This document shows, piece after piece, positions 25,401 to 50,899 of a stretch of DNA of 64,000 nt. The stretch lies in assembly GCA_019155185.1 (NCBI GenBank), contig CM032809.1, forward strand, positions 7,088,621 through 7,152,620, written 5' to 3'. Below the pieces are notes generated by a model, which ran no database searches, was not told the DNA's origin, and worked only from the letters and a program-made list of their open reading frames with translations. A program made the position numbers and the translations under genes. The number at the start of each line of letters is the position of its first letter. The first letter of the stretch is position 1. The stretch comes from Beaufortia kweichowensis. Its lineage: Eukaryota; Chordata; Actinopteri; Cypriniformes; Gastromyzontidae.

Positions 25401-28400
25401 TTCAGGTTTTGCTGATGACTGACATCCTAGTGTTCTTGCAAGAGAAAGATCAAAGGTTCATCTTTGCTAGTTTGGTAAGTCAATTTAGTAAAATTTTTGG
25501 TTTTAAAAAGTACAACTAAGTACCTGAAAACCTCAATTTTGTAGAAAATCCACAATATCGTTAAGATGATAAAGTTCATAAAGAGTACATAAAGTAATCT
25601 GCAGTTTTATGTTTCAAACAGAGATGGCGATATAGATACGCAATAGTTCCTCCTAAATTATTGATGCTCTTAGTTTTCTTCTTTTCTACTCTTTTCAAAG
25701 TTTTTTCACCTTTGTGACTCTTTTTTTCTCTTGTTGTAGGATAAGTCGGCAGTAGTCTCACTTCAGAGTCTATTGGTCAGAGATATAGCCAATCAGGAAC
25801 GAGGTTTGTTTCTGATCAGCAGTGAGTCCAGCCCACCTGAGATGTACGAACTGTATGCCGCATCTAAAGATGATAGAAGCACCTGGATACGCCTTATACA
25901 GCAAACCATCAGCTGGTTCGTACACATATAAATAATGCTCGTATAAAGTTTATAGTGTAAGAAATACATTCTGATGCATTTCATGATTTGTGACACAGCT
26001 GTCCGTCAAGAGAAGAATTCCCATTAATAGAAACAGAAGACAAGGCGCTTGTGCGACGACTCAAAGGTTTGTTTATTTAAACATGCATAAAATCTCATAC
26101 CTACATGTACATCTGGATCACAATTTGTGTTATTTCACTCATAACTTAACTGCTATTTAATATGTTTCCGGTGTAAAATTGACTATTGTTGACATAATTT
26201 TCCCTTAGTGACGTCTCTGGTTTGTTTTCATTTATTCAGCTGATATCCAGCAGAAGGACAGGGAGGTGTTGGAGCTTCTTCAGGAGCGTGTGACCCTGTT
26301 CACTGACATGGCAGAGGTCATGGGAGGATACGAGGTCATACTGCCGCCCTGTTCCAGAAACCTCTTCAGAGCCGAGTCTCCTCTGGCACCCCGCGGTGAA
26401 CCACTACTCACTCAGGCCATAACCGAAGGTGAAGTTACAGTCATGATGAATCATTCAAATATTTTTTGGCAAGAAAAAGTTAATAGAGATCCCGTCTTGT
26501 CATGCATGCATCTTGGCTATAAACAAATATTAAAGATTTATTGTTAATGATTTGTATGTCCTGATTCGCAGTGGACAGGTTGACCGAGCTGCTTTTAGGA
26601 TCCAGTTTGGATGTTTCTCTGTCCTGCAGTTACAACGGCCACCACAACCACACTGGAGCGCTAGTGATCAGTGCGTGTCACATACAAACACACGCTTCAT
26701 ATGTGAAAGATTGTCTGTTTTTGATTGGCTAAATATCACTGTCAATATATCTGACAGATGTGCTTCTTTTTTTCCCTAGATGGACAGGATGTGTTAGTTA
26801 ACGGCTCTCAGGATCAGGTACAGTTTTAATTTATTATTTTATTTAAAAATGTGGTAACTATATAAAAGACAAGTTGTATCTACTTAAACAGCCACAGTAA
26901 AACAAGGTTATATACTGCAGCTTCACAGAGAGATGATTTATATTCATGTTATTATGATATGTTCTCTGTCACCCACATCCACATACTCACACATTTTTTT
27001 ACAATGTAATAACTATGTTCATGGCAAGATGGTTCTTTGCTATTACTGAGTTTTTATGTAATCATGGAAAATTTTTCAAACCGTTTCCAAAACTCACTGG
27101 TTTCCATAGCAACCTGAACCTACCAAAAACTCAGCATCACGACTCTAGATCGCTGATGCTCAAAGCTGTGGGTTATCTCTTCTTTCAATGACACATAACT
27201 GACTGTAATATTCAGCAAGTGTGCTGACAAAGAAAACTCAACGATGTGTGAATAATCCAAAACTGTGTTTTGCTGCAGGATGGGAACGGGAATCAAATGG
27301 CAGACAAACCACCCAGTGAGGTAATGCCATTGAAGACAGGACCAAAGAGTTTTATTTTACTTTTCATGTAGATTGTAAATATATTAACATATCGTTGTGT
27401 GTTTTAGGAGGTGTCACAGCGGTTGGTTAATCTCACCACTCAGTTACATGCTCTGCAGGTATGTGTGCACCGCAAAATACATTTGTTGTTTATTTCGAAT
27501 CTTATTTTCTGCACAGATGTACAAACACGACCCAAAATGTACTTTTAGCCATGCCTGCCATATGGTAGACTAATGAAAATAAACTGCTCTAAATACTGTA
27601 TAATGGCAACAAAAATAAAATGTAAAATAACAAACATTTACTCTCCTAGGGTGTGGTAATACGACAGGACTCCATCTTAGAGCTCTGTGTACGAGAGAGC
27701 CCTGTGTCTCCAGCCACCACAGGAGCTCGTCCAGTCCGCTCCCTGTCTCGGGATGGTGCGGGTGACGTAGGCTCACTGGGTGAACTGGCCCTGCTTCAAC
27801 GACAGCACAGCCTCCTGCAGGAGGAGCTCGGACGACTCCGAGGAGCTGAAGGCAAACTCAGGGACAGCGAGAGAGCAAGAGCCCAGCTGGAGAAACAGCT
27901 CAGGGATTTTAAGACCAATAGCGCCGCTTTAGTGGACAGAGCTGGAACTACAGGCTCACAGGTAAGCTTGTTGTTGACTAGCTAACTTTAGCACATTTTT
28001 AGTTAGTATGGTGTGATATTATTCTAATTACTTATTTTGGAGAATAAAAACTGCTAACAATATGTTACAACAAGACAACTACACAGTTATTTATAAATAT
28101 GTAAAACCAGTCAAAGATTTAGAATCATATACACATTCTTTATGATTATTTTTTTGCATATTTTAAAATAGTAGTAAGCTCATTAAAACTAATACTAATA
28201 GTACTAATACTAATAGTAAATGTAACAATGGGAAATACAGTATGTACAGTAAATAAAATATAAATACAAAATAAATCATATTTATTAACATATTTTAGCA
28301 TCTTCGAAGTTACCACCACCTCTTTGTCAAGAATGACTCATTTGTTAAACTCTCTTCAAGGCTCCAACCATTCGCAGAGAGAGTGATACTGACCCCAACA

Positions 28401-29535
28401 CCGGCATGCGATTGGCCAGTCAGGAATCAATGGACCAATCAGATGGCTTGCAGGAATGTAGTGATGTGGAGGTGGATGTGATATCTGATGATGACGATGA
28501 GGTGGATTCAAGGGTCTCTCCACGTTCAGACAGTCCTAGAGGTCAGTAACGGGTATCTTCAAAAAACACAAAATAATAATTAATCATCTCGATGTTTACA
28601 TTTTTCCATGCAAAACTAGTTTAGGTGGTCAATAACATGAAATGATAATTATGAGGTATCAGATATGAGAATACACCTCGTGTTGGCAAGTTTCATGTCA
28701 CAGATGGTTATGTTTGAGAATAAGCTTCGAAAAGGTATATTTGCCAGCAAAGCATTATAAAATCCGCTCTGATGTTTTTATACATAACGATTTCAAACAC
28801 ACTCATCAGACAAATTGTGTAAATGTGCTTCTCTCAAATATGTATGAACTTTAACCCTATCTAACACGGAAAGCAGCCTACACACATGCTTATGCAACTG
28901 ATCTCTCTCACACACATACATGTTGAATTTAGCACATTAAACGTTCCACACACACCCACAAACACAGCCGTGAGAACTCCTGAGACCAAATAAGAATACA
29001 TTTACTTAATAATGTGGATGATTATATGTAGGTATGTGTGTCAAAGGCGGATAACAGGAATAAATTGCAGGATAAACAGGTCTGAGTAAACACACACAGT
29101 AATTACACTTCACATTTAGTGTCATTGTGATTTTAACTGTTTTTATACAGTGCCAGTCAGAAGTTTACACACAATTGACAAAAATATTTCTCATGATCTT
29201 AAAAATCTATTAATCTGAAGGTGGATAGTACAATGTTTGAAACTGCTTTTATAAATAAAAATATAATTGTGCCAACATATTCATTTTCTTTAATTAGAAA
29301 ACCAAAAAATTAACAAAATGATGAAATAAAAAAGCAGCCAATGAGAATCCACCTCAATCCTGTTTTACTTTTCATGATTGTTTGTCACTTTGTCACTCAT
29401 TTCTTTTACTCGTTTGTCTTGCATTTGGTTTATTCATTTCTTTTCCCTTTTTATTTTATCTTCATTTCAGATTTACAAGACATTCCTGAGGAGAGCGAGT
29501 CAGAACCCCGGGGATCCTGCGTCTCACACTGCTAA
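15178..29535 (+). CDS. arhgef2: Rho guanine nucleotide exchange factor 2 (GEF-H1), interrupted frame
   Basis: Exons: 15178-15240, 18146-18308, 21360-21427, 21555-21618, 21702-21831, 22500-22609, 22695-22838, 22997-23247, 24011-24136, 24750-24867, 25017-25263, 25398-25474, 25740-25915, 25999-26066, 26240-26428, 26572-26670, 26780-26817, 27279-27320, 27408-27458, 27650-27961, 28361-28541, 29471-29535. The family activates RhoA by GDP/GTP exchange and is held inactive on microtubules. An N-terminal C1 zinc finger is intact (H46, C59, C62, C74, C77, H82, C85, C92). The DH domain begins near residue 248 (ELIQTEHHHVRTL) and includes ECILLVTQRITKYP. The PH domain follows (LLMTDILVFLQEKDQ). A C-terminal coiled coil contains LALLQRQHSLLQEELGRLR, and the tail reads DLQDIPEESESEPRG. 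All phases agree except exon 25017-25263, which is 247 bases where 249 are needed. As printed, translation stops at TAG 25136 after about 452 residues; with the frame repaired the protein is 927 residues, against 986 in human. Family assignment is very secure. Confidence 0.93.
15241..18145 (+). other. arhgef2 intron, no further feature
   Basis: No exon, RNA gene or clear transposon is seen. There is a short C tract near 17003. Short frames have no recognisable similarity. Confidence 0.5.
18820..18925. repeat. 'gttgctagg'-type dispersed repeat
   Basis: Degenerate tandem units of about 20-25 bases related to 'tggttgctagggtg' (ggttgccagggcaatgc, agttgctaagg, ggttgctagggtgcg). This is a common dispersed repeat type of cyprinid genomes and lies in an arhgef2 intron. 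Confidence 0.6.
19590..19765. mobile_element. MITE-like palindrome with 'agaacc' ends
   Basis: The segment begins with tggtggttctcaatgcc and ends with aaccaaaaatggttcttc, and is filled with alternating aagaacc/ggttctt blocks. It can therefore fold on itself along most of its length. This is typical of short non-autonomous DNA elements of fish. There is no coding content. Confidence 0.5.
20438..20648. mobile_element. MITE with TACACTGTAAAAA terminal inverted repeats
   Basis: The left end reads tacactgtaaaaa and the right end reads tttttacagtgta, a clean inverted pair about 210 bases apart. The interior is AT-rich and non-coding. It is a short non-autonomous DNA element in an arhgef2 intron. 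Confidence 0.7.
21934..22090. mobile_element. palindromic MITE-like element, truncated copy
   Basis: The left end (aaagggatagttcacccaaaaat) is well preserved. The interior matches the family (ttatgacatttctattctg, tttgtgttccacaaaag) but the right terminal repeat is missing. It lies in the arhgef2 intron before exon 22500. Confidence 0.6.
22446..22484. repeat. (TG)n microsatellite abutting a splice acceptor
   Basis: About 19 TG units followed by tgcgcatgcgcgtgcag, which is the acceptor of arhgef2 exon 22500. The repeat takes the place of the usual pyrimidine tract. Confidence 0.95.
23480..23761 (-). mobile_element. Tc1/mariner-type repeat fragment, inverted copy
   Basis: Read on the minus strand from 23761 it begins ctacagtaccagtcgaaag and continues through ttctcatgatcttaaaaatc and tataattgtgccaacatatt. 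The same order is found on the plus strand at 29150-29335. The 'cagtaccagtcaaaagtttggacac' end is known from fish Tc1-like elements. No transposase frame survives. Confidence 0.55.
29150..29335 (+). mobile_element. Tc1/mariner-type repeat fragment
   Basis: It starts with tacagtgccagtcagaagtttacacac and shares long blocks (ctcatgatcttaaaaatc, aatataattgtgccaacatatt, ctttaattagaaaa) with the inverted copy at 23480-23761. It lies in the last intron of arhgef2 and has no coding potential. Confidence 0.55.
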
Positions 29536-30809
29536 TACTTTTCAATTCTCAATAAGACTGACCTGTTTAAAGGAACAGACTCTGTGAGCAATTCTTCCTC
29601 ATAACAGGAAAAGAAGATGTCGTATTTAGTTTATGAAAATTCATTTCATTATATACGTCCAGTATTTAGTTTTATCCGGTAATTTCGCTTACAGCTTTTG
29701 TGTGGATGTTTAAGGGCATGTTAATATACAACATGTCTCCTCTGTGGAATCCAATCAAATGGCTTTAGACATCCATGGACCAATAAGGTTATGCCAAAGC
29801 ATGGTGATTTGGAGATGGAGTCATGCACATAATGGGACTTTGCACTTGAAAGCGGAATGAAACGGTTTTCTTATGATTCTTAATGTGTCTAAATCAACCA
29901 AACGTAACGGTTTTATAATCCAGCTCTCAAGGGTACCAGCGGTAACCATTCAGAATTTAATTGTACTGTATGTCAGATACTGTTAACACAGTGCTTTGTA
30001 CTGATACAAAGCATATATCATATAATATAATAAATATAATATTATATGACATTATAATATAATTTAATGCTGGAGCACGCAAAGCAGAATAGATCTTTCA
30101 TGGTTTTTTTTCTATGAAAGTCAAATGTTTTTGTTTTGTTGTAAGGTCGTTGTAAGGAAATGTCTTTTTCTTGTGCTTTATTTTAAATTTATTTATTTTC
30201 TCTTTTATTTGGGTGAAGAGATTAATTGTTAATTGAGAGATTAATAAGCATGTTAAGGCCAAAGCATGCCTAACTTGAAATGCAACAATGATCTCGGACC
30301 AAATCAAATGGCTCTCTATTTAGAACAGAATATTTTATTGTTGTAGGATTTGACAATGTGAAACCAGCTGTTTTTATCAGAGTAAACACAAGGTTTTCAC
30401 TAAACTGAGGGCTCTTTTATGATGGAAGTAAATTGCAGTTGACTGCAATACATAGAAATATATTTGCATCTATAGCAAAGAACTTAATAAACCCAGGAAG
30501 GTTTTTCGATTGGTTTCTCAGCCACAATGTGCGTTAGTTTTGTAAATATGGGATGATTTATTGACTGAAATGATCACATCACCAGAATCTGCCAGTAACT
30601 CCAACTTGATGTGTCTTACTACATTTTTCTTCATTCTTTCATTTTGGTTAAGAATGTTTTTGCAATTACTTGACTGTGTGCCAAAATCTGCTTGACTGAA
30701 TGTTGCTAAAATATATTATGCTTTTCACATTTCAGGAAAAATCAGAGATATTGTCAAAAGATGAAATTCTTTAAAGTTAGTAGAACAAAACATAGGATTT
30801 ATCTGTCAA

Positions 30810-30815
30810 AATAAA
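30810..30815 (+). terminator. arhgef2: candidate arhgef2 polyadenylation signal
   Basis: AATAAA about 1.3 kb after the stop codon. Other AT-rich near matches lie between, so the actual site is uncertain. Confidence 0.3.
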
Positions 30816-32390
30816 CTGTTTATATGGGAAATGACAGAGATATTAAAACGTTTATACAATGTTTTGGATATTGAAGTGGATATAAAATACTGAGTTGAGG
30901 AATTAAAACTGTTCATATACAACATTGTCAGGTTTGGCTGTATTATTATTAATGATTTGAGTGAATTTCATGCTAAATGATAAAATCTTCACGCTGTTGT
31001 AATAGCTGCTAATAGGTAGATGCAATGCCAAGCAAATGTGTTACCTTTCAAAAGCATTGTTTTTAAATAACTACACGCTCTCATTTAGTTTAGCAACATA
31101 ATATGATTATTATATTATATATAAATATTGTACAAAACAGGTAATTTTTATGTAGATTTAAGTAAAAGATCTACTTGGAATTCTAGATCTTTCTTCCTGG
31201 CTACCAGCTAATCCATAAGACAATGTCAGCCAACAGATGAGTATTAATAGATTGGTGGCACAGCATAGCTGGCATTCACACACACACACAGATACTGTAC
31301 CTCATCCATCACTATACTCTTCTAAGCAATAAGAGCATGTGAGAGGAACACATTTTTAATAAGACACTGATGTAGGTATTGAAGAAAAAGGTTTGTTCTT
31401 CATTACAGTTTAACATAAATAGTCTTTTTGGGAAAAAATACAAAAAAAATAATAAAATTGTATTGCCTATTATTTCAATTTTACATTTATCATAGGCCAT
31501 TAGTTAGTTGACAAAATTTGTAAAAGCTTTTGCATTTTTTATTCAACATCTACTTATTACTTAAAATTTCTTCAGTTTAAGATGACTACAGTGTTTGTGC
31601 ATAATACAAACATTGTTTCTTCCTATTTAAATTAAGACATTCTTTGAATGAAAGGAAAGAAATCAAATCTAAATACATATTTAACGTTCATTTGTTCTTA
31701 AACAATTTTAACCTATACCCTAACTGGCTTTGTGACTCAAAATAGACACTCACTGTTAACCTGACACCATGCATTGTCCCCGGCCGTCAGCAAGTGCTAA
31801 ATGAAACTAAGAAAATCGTTTTTGTCGCATGTGAATGACATCACTGTCAGGAAAATGCTTTCATGATAATATATTTATAATGGATTTCTTTAATCTCTTT
31901 GCCCTTCAGAGATTATGAATTACTATAGTAAAGGTAGTACGTAGGGTAGGTCGTAAAAAACACAGGAAGGGAAATTACTCCACATCAGCTAGATGTGTGA
32001 ATCTACAAAAGCATAACAAAGACTTATGGCAGTCTTAACCCAGAGACTTTATACATGGTTAAGGATACTACAGTGTCCTGCATTAGAAGATAAAATGGTT
32101 GTAAAATGATCATTGTGGTGACTGATGTGCCATAATGGGAAGAGTACAGCTGGGGATATAACACACATACACACCTGTGCCTGTCACAAACACAGAGGCT
32201 TTGTCTTATTTTAGCCTTTGACCATTTCTATTCTTTTGTCTTTGTCATGTGTGCTAGTGTCCTGCTCGTTTGTTCACTGTGGATTTCTTGGGATGATGTA
32301 GGAACATGCTCAGAATAATAAACTTAATAGACACAAATGAGAAGATGGCAGGATCTATAGGAGAATGCAACTGGGGAAAATTTATAGTTG

Positions 32391-32661
32391 AAGGGATAGT
32401 TCACACAAAAAAAGACAATTCTTTCATCATTCATTCAATTTTATGTCACTCCAAACCTGTATGACTTTTTTCTTCTGCAGAACACAAAAGAAGAATGTAA
32501 CCAAACAACATTGACCCCCATTGACTTCCATTATATGGACACAAAAAATTCTTCAAAATATCTTCTTTTGTGTTTTGCAAAGGAAAGAAAGTCAGGTTTT
32601 GAACAACATAAAGGTGAATAATCAATGACTACATTTTATTTTGGGGTGAACTATTCCTTTA
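32391..32661. mobile_element. palindromic MITE-like element, full-length copy
   Basis: The left end is aagggatagttcacac and the right end ttttggggtgaactattccttta, a good terminal inverted repeat. The interior holds the family blocks ctccaaacctgtatgac, cattgacttccattatatgg and tcttcttttgtgtt. It ends about 130 bases upstream of the putative TATA box of tpm3 exon 1a. Confidence 0.75.
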
Positions 32662-32791
32662 GGCTCTCAAAATCAAAGAACTGAAGCAGCGATACATCAG
32701 AGACCAAACATGGATAATGACTGTATTAGGTGAACTATAACAGTGTATGGGTGTGGCCTATTGGAAAATGGGAGGGGCATGATACTTCTGA

Positions 32792-32988
32792 TATAAATGC
32801 CTTCCCACTATGCCTTGCTGAGTTTGGTTTCGCCCCACTTGACTCCCTCTCCCTCTCTCTCTCTTTCTCTCTCCACGTAACTCTCTTGACCAGCTCCTGT
32901 TGCTCAGCTACTCACCTTTGGTCACATACTGCACTGTCACTTTCTTCATCTATTTCTCCCACCGTAAGTCCTATCAACCAGCCGCAAG
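32792..32988 (+). promoter_or_regulatory. tpm3: tpm3 exon 1a promoter and 5' UTR
   Basis: A TATAAA at 32792-32797 lies about 195 bases before ATG 32989. Between them is a TC-rich leader (about 32840-32875) with no splice acceptor that would remove it. In vertebrates, exon 1a serves the long, striated-muscle tropomyosin transcripts, so this is inferred to be the muscle promoter. The start site would be near 32822-32828. Confidence 0.5.
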
Positions 32989-47423
<14,435 letters not shown>

Positions 47424-48551
47424 CAACCTGGACCAGAATGAGCCTCCTCTTCTCTTTCTAACACCCAATTCTCATCTCATTTCTTTTCCTCTGCACATGT
47501 GATTCTTTGATTTTCTTCAACCCTGTTTTATTTGGGGTGGAGCTCACCAAGACAACTAGCAAAGTTGCGTTGCCTCTTGATTAAAGTACTTTCATCTCTT
47601 TGATGCACTTGATGATAAGTTTTATATCTACTCAAAATGACGTCATCAGCTCCTATCATTCCTAAAAGCATAAACCTGTTGGTGACTTTTTTTGGGGGGC
47701 GTTCTAGTTAAGGATTTGACATTCCATGATCAGTGCTTTGCATTAGTGTTTTTTTCTTATCCCCTGGCCTGTTTTACTGAATGCTGATTTACTCACAATA
47801 TTGTGCCATGAAAGCCATGTTGGAAATTTCATGCTTGGCTTTTGATCACAGGACTGCCAAATGTAGCTGTTTATGTGATAAAGGATCTTTAAGCTTGTGC
47901 CTGGTGCTTCCCCAACTGTCCTCTTCTTTTTCTTCACTGGTTTATTCTGCACGTTTCCGCTGCCTGTATGTTGGTGTCGCAGGTTTTGGGACCAAAACCA
48001 CATCAGGTGGTCTGTAACAGTATGCTCAACCATGCCGGCGGACCATCATTTTGTTTTGTTTTTTATTGAAAGCATTTGCTTCTTTTTGGAGTTGGAGTAA
48101 TATATGTATTTTTTTGTTTGGGTTTAACCCCCAGCATTTTAACACCAAACCTTTCTTTTTCAAACCACTATTTGAAATGCTGCACTGTTGTGGGCTTATG
48201 GTGGGCATCCTGTGAGCAGAGGAGGCCGAGTCATGATTTCCTCATTCACTATGAATGGTGGCCTGTTTCTTTTGCTTTAAAGAGCCGTACTTTACCCAGG
48301 GAAGGTTGAAGATTAGCGTTTTTCTTTACCGTGAGTTCCAGTCAGTGTCACTGCCAGATTTGAAAGTCCTCAAAGCCGTGCAGATCTAAATATGTATTAT
48401 GAACACAGTAAATGGGAGCGAAATGTAACACTTAATAGTATATGGATTTAAAGGGTGAACACATAGTTTTAACTGGAAAGAGCCCACAATGACGTGTAAT
48501 CACTTTGTTACTGTCTGTATCTTGTGTAATGATGGCTAAATTCTTTTTTAA

Positions 48552-48557
48552 AATAAA
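48552..48557 (+). terminator. tpm3: tpm3 polyadenylation signal
   Basis: AATAAA about 1.13 kb after the exon 9d stop, followed by T-rich DNA. A second AATAAA lies near 48795. Confidence 0.5.
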
Positions 48558-49333
48558 GACCATGATTTTTACTGTCACAAGTTTTTCCTCGTTTTCATGC
48601 TTGCTTTTGTATTGTAAAAATCACCTGTTGTGTGGTTTTTATAAACAAAGACCATACAACATTTTTCAAACAGTCACTGACATTTATTTAGAGAGACATT
48701 GCTTTATTTTTTATTTTATATCCATCAGTATTGCTTGCTTTTTGTGGGAGAACATTAAGTTGCAGTTTCCATTCTGTTTTTGACAGATGCACAAAATAAA
48801 GCAAATATTACAGGTATTCAGATTAATAATTTAATGTAACTTCTAATGTAATGTAAACCTTTTGTTGTAGGCCAGGGGCGTTTTAGTGTCTGAGGGAAAA
48901 ATCTAAATCAAAGTTCAAATAAAAAATGTGTTATTATAAATTAAATAGAATAGATTAAAATTTCTTATAAATAAACAAAAATAGGTTAAACTTAAAGCAA
49001 AGCCTTTTCAGTCTTAGGATTGGAGTTTCTCACACAATAATAAATAGTAGTTGGGGTGTGTGACATCTTAAAATTGAAAATACCCATATCATTGTGTTGA
49101 AAATCGTAAAAGAACCATTAACCTTTTACACTATTCAATTAAATTTCATTCATGCTGCGACATGCCAAACACAAAGAAATCCAACATTTTACTTAATTTG
49201 TTAATCTGATAATGCAGTTTGAGAGAAGCATTGTCCAAAAATAGTTTCATATAATTTTCAAACAAACATAAAAGTATACCAAGTGTTTATCTTTCTACAC
49301 AAACTACTCTGATTTGGTGTATTGTGTGTTTAC

Positions 49334-49575
49334 AGGGATAGTTCACACAAAAATGAAAATTCTTTCATCATTTATTCACCCTCATGCCATTCCAACCTGT
49401 TTGACTTTCTTCTGCAGAAACCCTTATTGATTTCGTTGTATGGACACAAAACCACCACATACATTTCTCAGAATACCTTTGATGTTTCACAGAAGAAAGT
49501 CATACAGGTTTTGAACGACATGAGGGTGAATAAATGCTGTCAAAAGTATTTATTTTTGGATGAACTATATCTTTA
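49334..49575. mobile_element. palindromic MITE-like element next to msmp stop
   Basis: The left end is agggatagttcacacaaaaatgaaaattc and the right end ttttggatgaactatatcttta, with the family interior (caccctcatgccattccaacc, cgacatgagggtgaataaatg). The right end lies about 31 bases from the end of the msmp-like stop codon, so it forms part of the 3' UTR of that gene. Confidence 0.75.
49549..49554 (-). terminator. candidate msmp polyadenylation signal inside the MITE
   Basis: TTTATT on the plus strand is AATAAA on the minus strand, 51 bases beyond the msmp stop. It lies within the transposon copy. A second AATAAA on the minus strand is at 49371-49376, also within the element. Confidence 0.35.
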
Positions 49576-49605
49576 AGTACACCACACGTCTGTGAGGAGT
49601 TCAGT

Positions 49606-50215
49606 TTAGAAGAGTGGGTCATTGTCTGATTTCCACAAACGGCTCTTGCTGGAGAACAGACAGGGCAGTTTATGGTTGGCCTTCATCACCACAGTGACCA
49701 TGCAGGAATCTGGCTTTCTGATAGCTTCACACCAGGACGGATAGTCCACTGGCTGTTTTCCACTAGAGGACAGTAAAGAACAATGTTAAAGATCAGTTGC
49801 GTTTCAGAGAGATTGTCATTTTGCGTAAAAGTGGTTTGGAAACGTACTGTTCACAGCAGCCAACTCCAAAGGGTTCAAAACACACACACTGAAAACATTC
49901 GTCATTTATCCACATGTCTCCGATGTCAAATACACGGCCTTTGTGTTCACAACTGGCTGCAAAGAAAGAGGAAATATGTTTATTGATTTATATGCATTTT
50001 GGAGATGGTTTTATCTAACGTGATTTGCATTGCATTCAGGGTATACATTTTATTTCATTAGTTTTGTTGTGTAATATGCACATTTTTATAGTCTGTTGTT
50101 TTGTACCTTTTGCATTGAAATAGCATTCTCCACTGCTGGAGACTGTGTGACAGGGCTGGAGAATGTTAAACACACAAAACGCAGCCAGTAAAACCTTCAT
50201 CTCTGTTGTCTGCAT
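49606..50215 (-). CDS. msmp: microseminoprotein-like small secreted protein
   Basis: Exons on the minus strand: 50215-50107, 49956-49848 and 49762-49606, giving 375 bases, 124 residues plus stop, with agreeing phases. The start is the first ATG after acceptor 50218; an in-frame ATG at 50200 (MKVLLAAFCVFNILQPCHTV) gives a cleaner signal peptide and may be the real start. The mature part has ten cysteines in the order of beta-microseminoprotein/MSMP: ECYFN, SCEH, ECFQCVCF, GVGCC, WCEA, DSCMV, LPCLF. The block GKQPVDYPSWCE aligns with human MSMP QHPIDFPAGCE better than with MSMB. Mammalian MSMP is a secreted chemoattractant-like factor; the fish role is unknown. The symbol is a family assignment, as fish may carry paralogues. 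Confidence 0.85.
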
Positions 50216-50768
50216 GTCTAAAGAAACACAAATTATATTACATGAGCAATTGCACAATTCTCAAATCTTTGCGAAATAAGTCAAATTGTAGTGCTTTTAA
50301 TAGCTGGTAAATCTCTATTTCACATAGCATACAATTATATTTTGTGTTTTTCTTATATTTAATATTTTAAAAATGTGTTTTGGTATTGTTTGTTGTTTCT
50401 GTTAATTCAAAAATGAAACAAAAGTACCATTATAGTTTCATTTGCAGACAAGGTATTATTTTTTTTATACCTAGTGTTTGTAACAGTGTTTGTCTCCTAT
50501 CATTTATCAAATACATATGGAAATAATGAAGAACCTCTTGCATCCCCATTTTATAATTAATGTACATGTATGTGCTCTTTAGTCCTAATTGAGTTGCTAA
50601 TTTAACATTTTTACATAATTTTTCATTATTCTTTGAATTGTAAGTTGTATTAATTTAATTTCTAATCTATCTTGCATGGTGTCTGGTAAAAATTGCTCAA
50701 CCAATCCCTAAAGATCCTCCTTTTTCACACTTTTAAAGAAACATTTGGATGAAAAATAAATTCCTTAC

Positions 50769-50881
50769 CTTGTTAGATTCGTCCTCAGACCCCTTTTTTT
50801 GTTTCGTCTGTCTGTCTCCTGTCTCGTGGTGTGTGTTCATGTGTGTGGTGCCTGATGCTCTGTTACAGTGCAGGTTTTATA
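50769..50881 (-). promoter_or_regulatory. msmp: msmp promoter and non-coding first exon
   Basis: On the minus strand a TATAAAA box covers 50881-50875. About 110 bases downstream is a strong donor, AACAAG|gtaagg (exon end 50769). The coding exon has its acceptor tttctttag at 50218, so an untranslated first exon of roughly 80 bases (about 50850-50769) is inferred. Confidence 0.6.
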
Positions 50882-50899
50882 CCTGCATCTCTCTCCTCC

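Larger units (their letters stand above)
29536..32700 (+). other. arhgef2 3' UTR and arhgef2-tpm3 intergenic DNA
   Basis: No further gene is seen. Candidate polyadenylation signals include AATAAA at 30810-30815. The downstream half is AT-rich, with a short CA run near 31277-31290 and a MITE at 32391-32661. Confidence 0.5.

Noticed and set aside
49322..49576. 84-codon plus-strand frame
   Set aside because: It coincides with the palindromic transposon copy and has no coding meaning.
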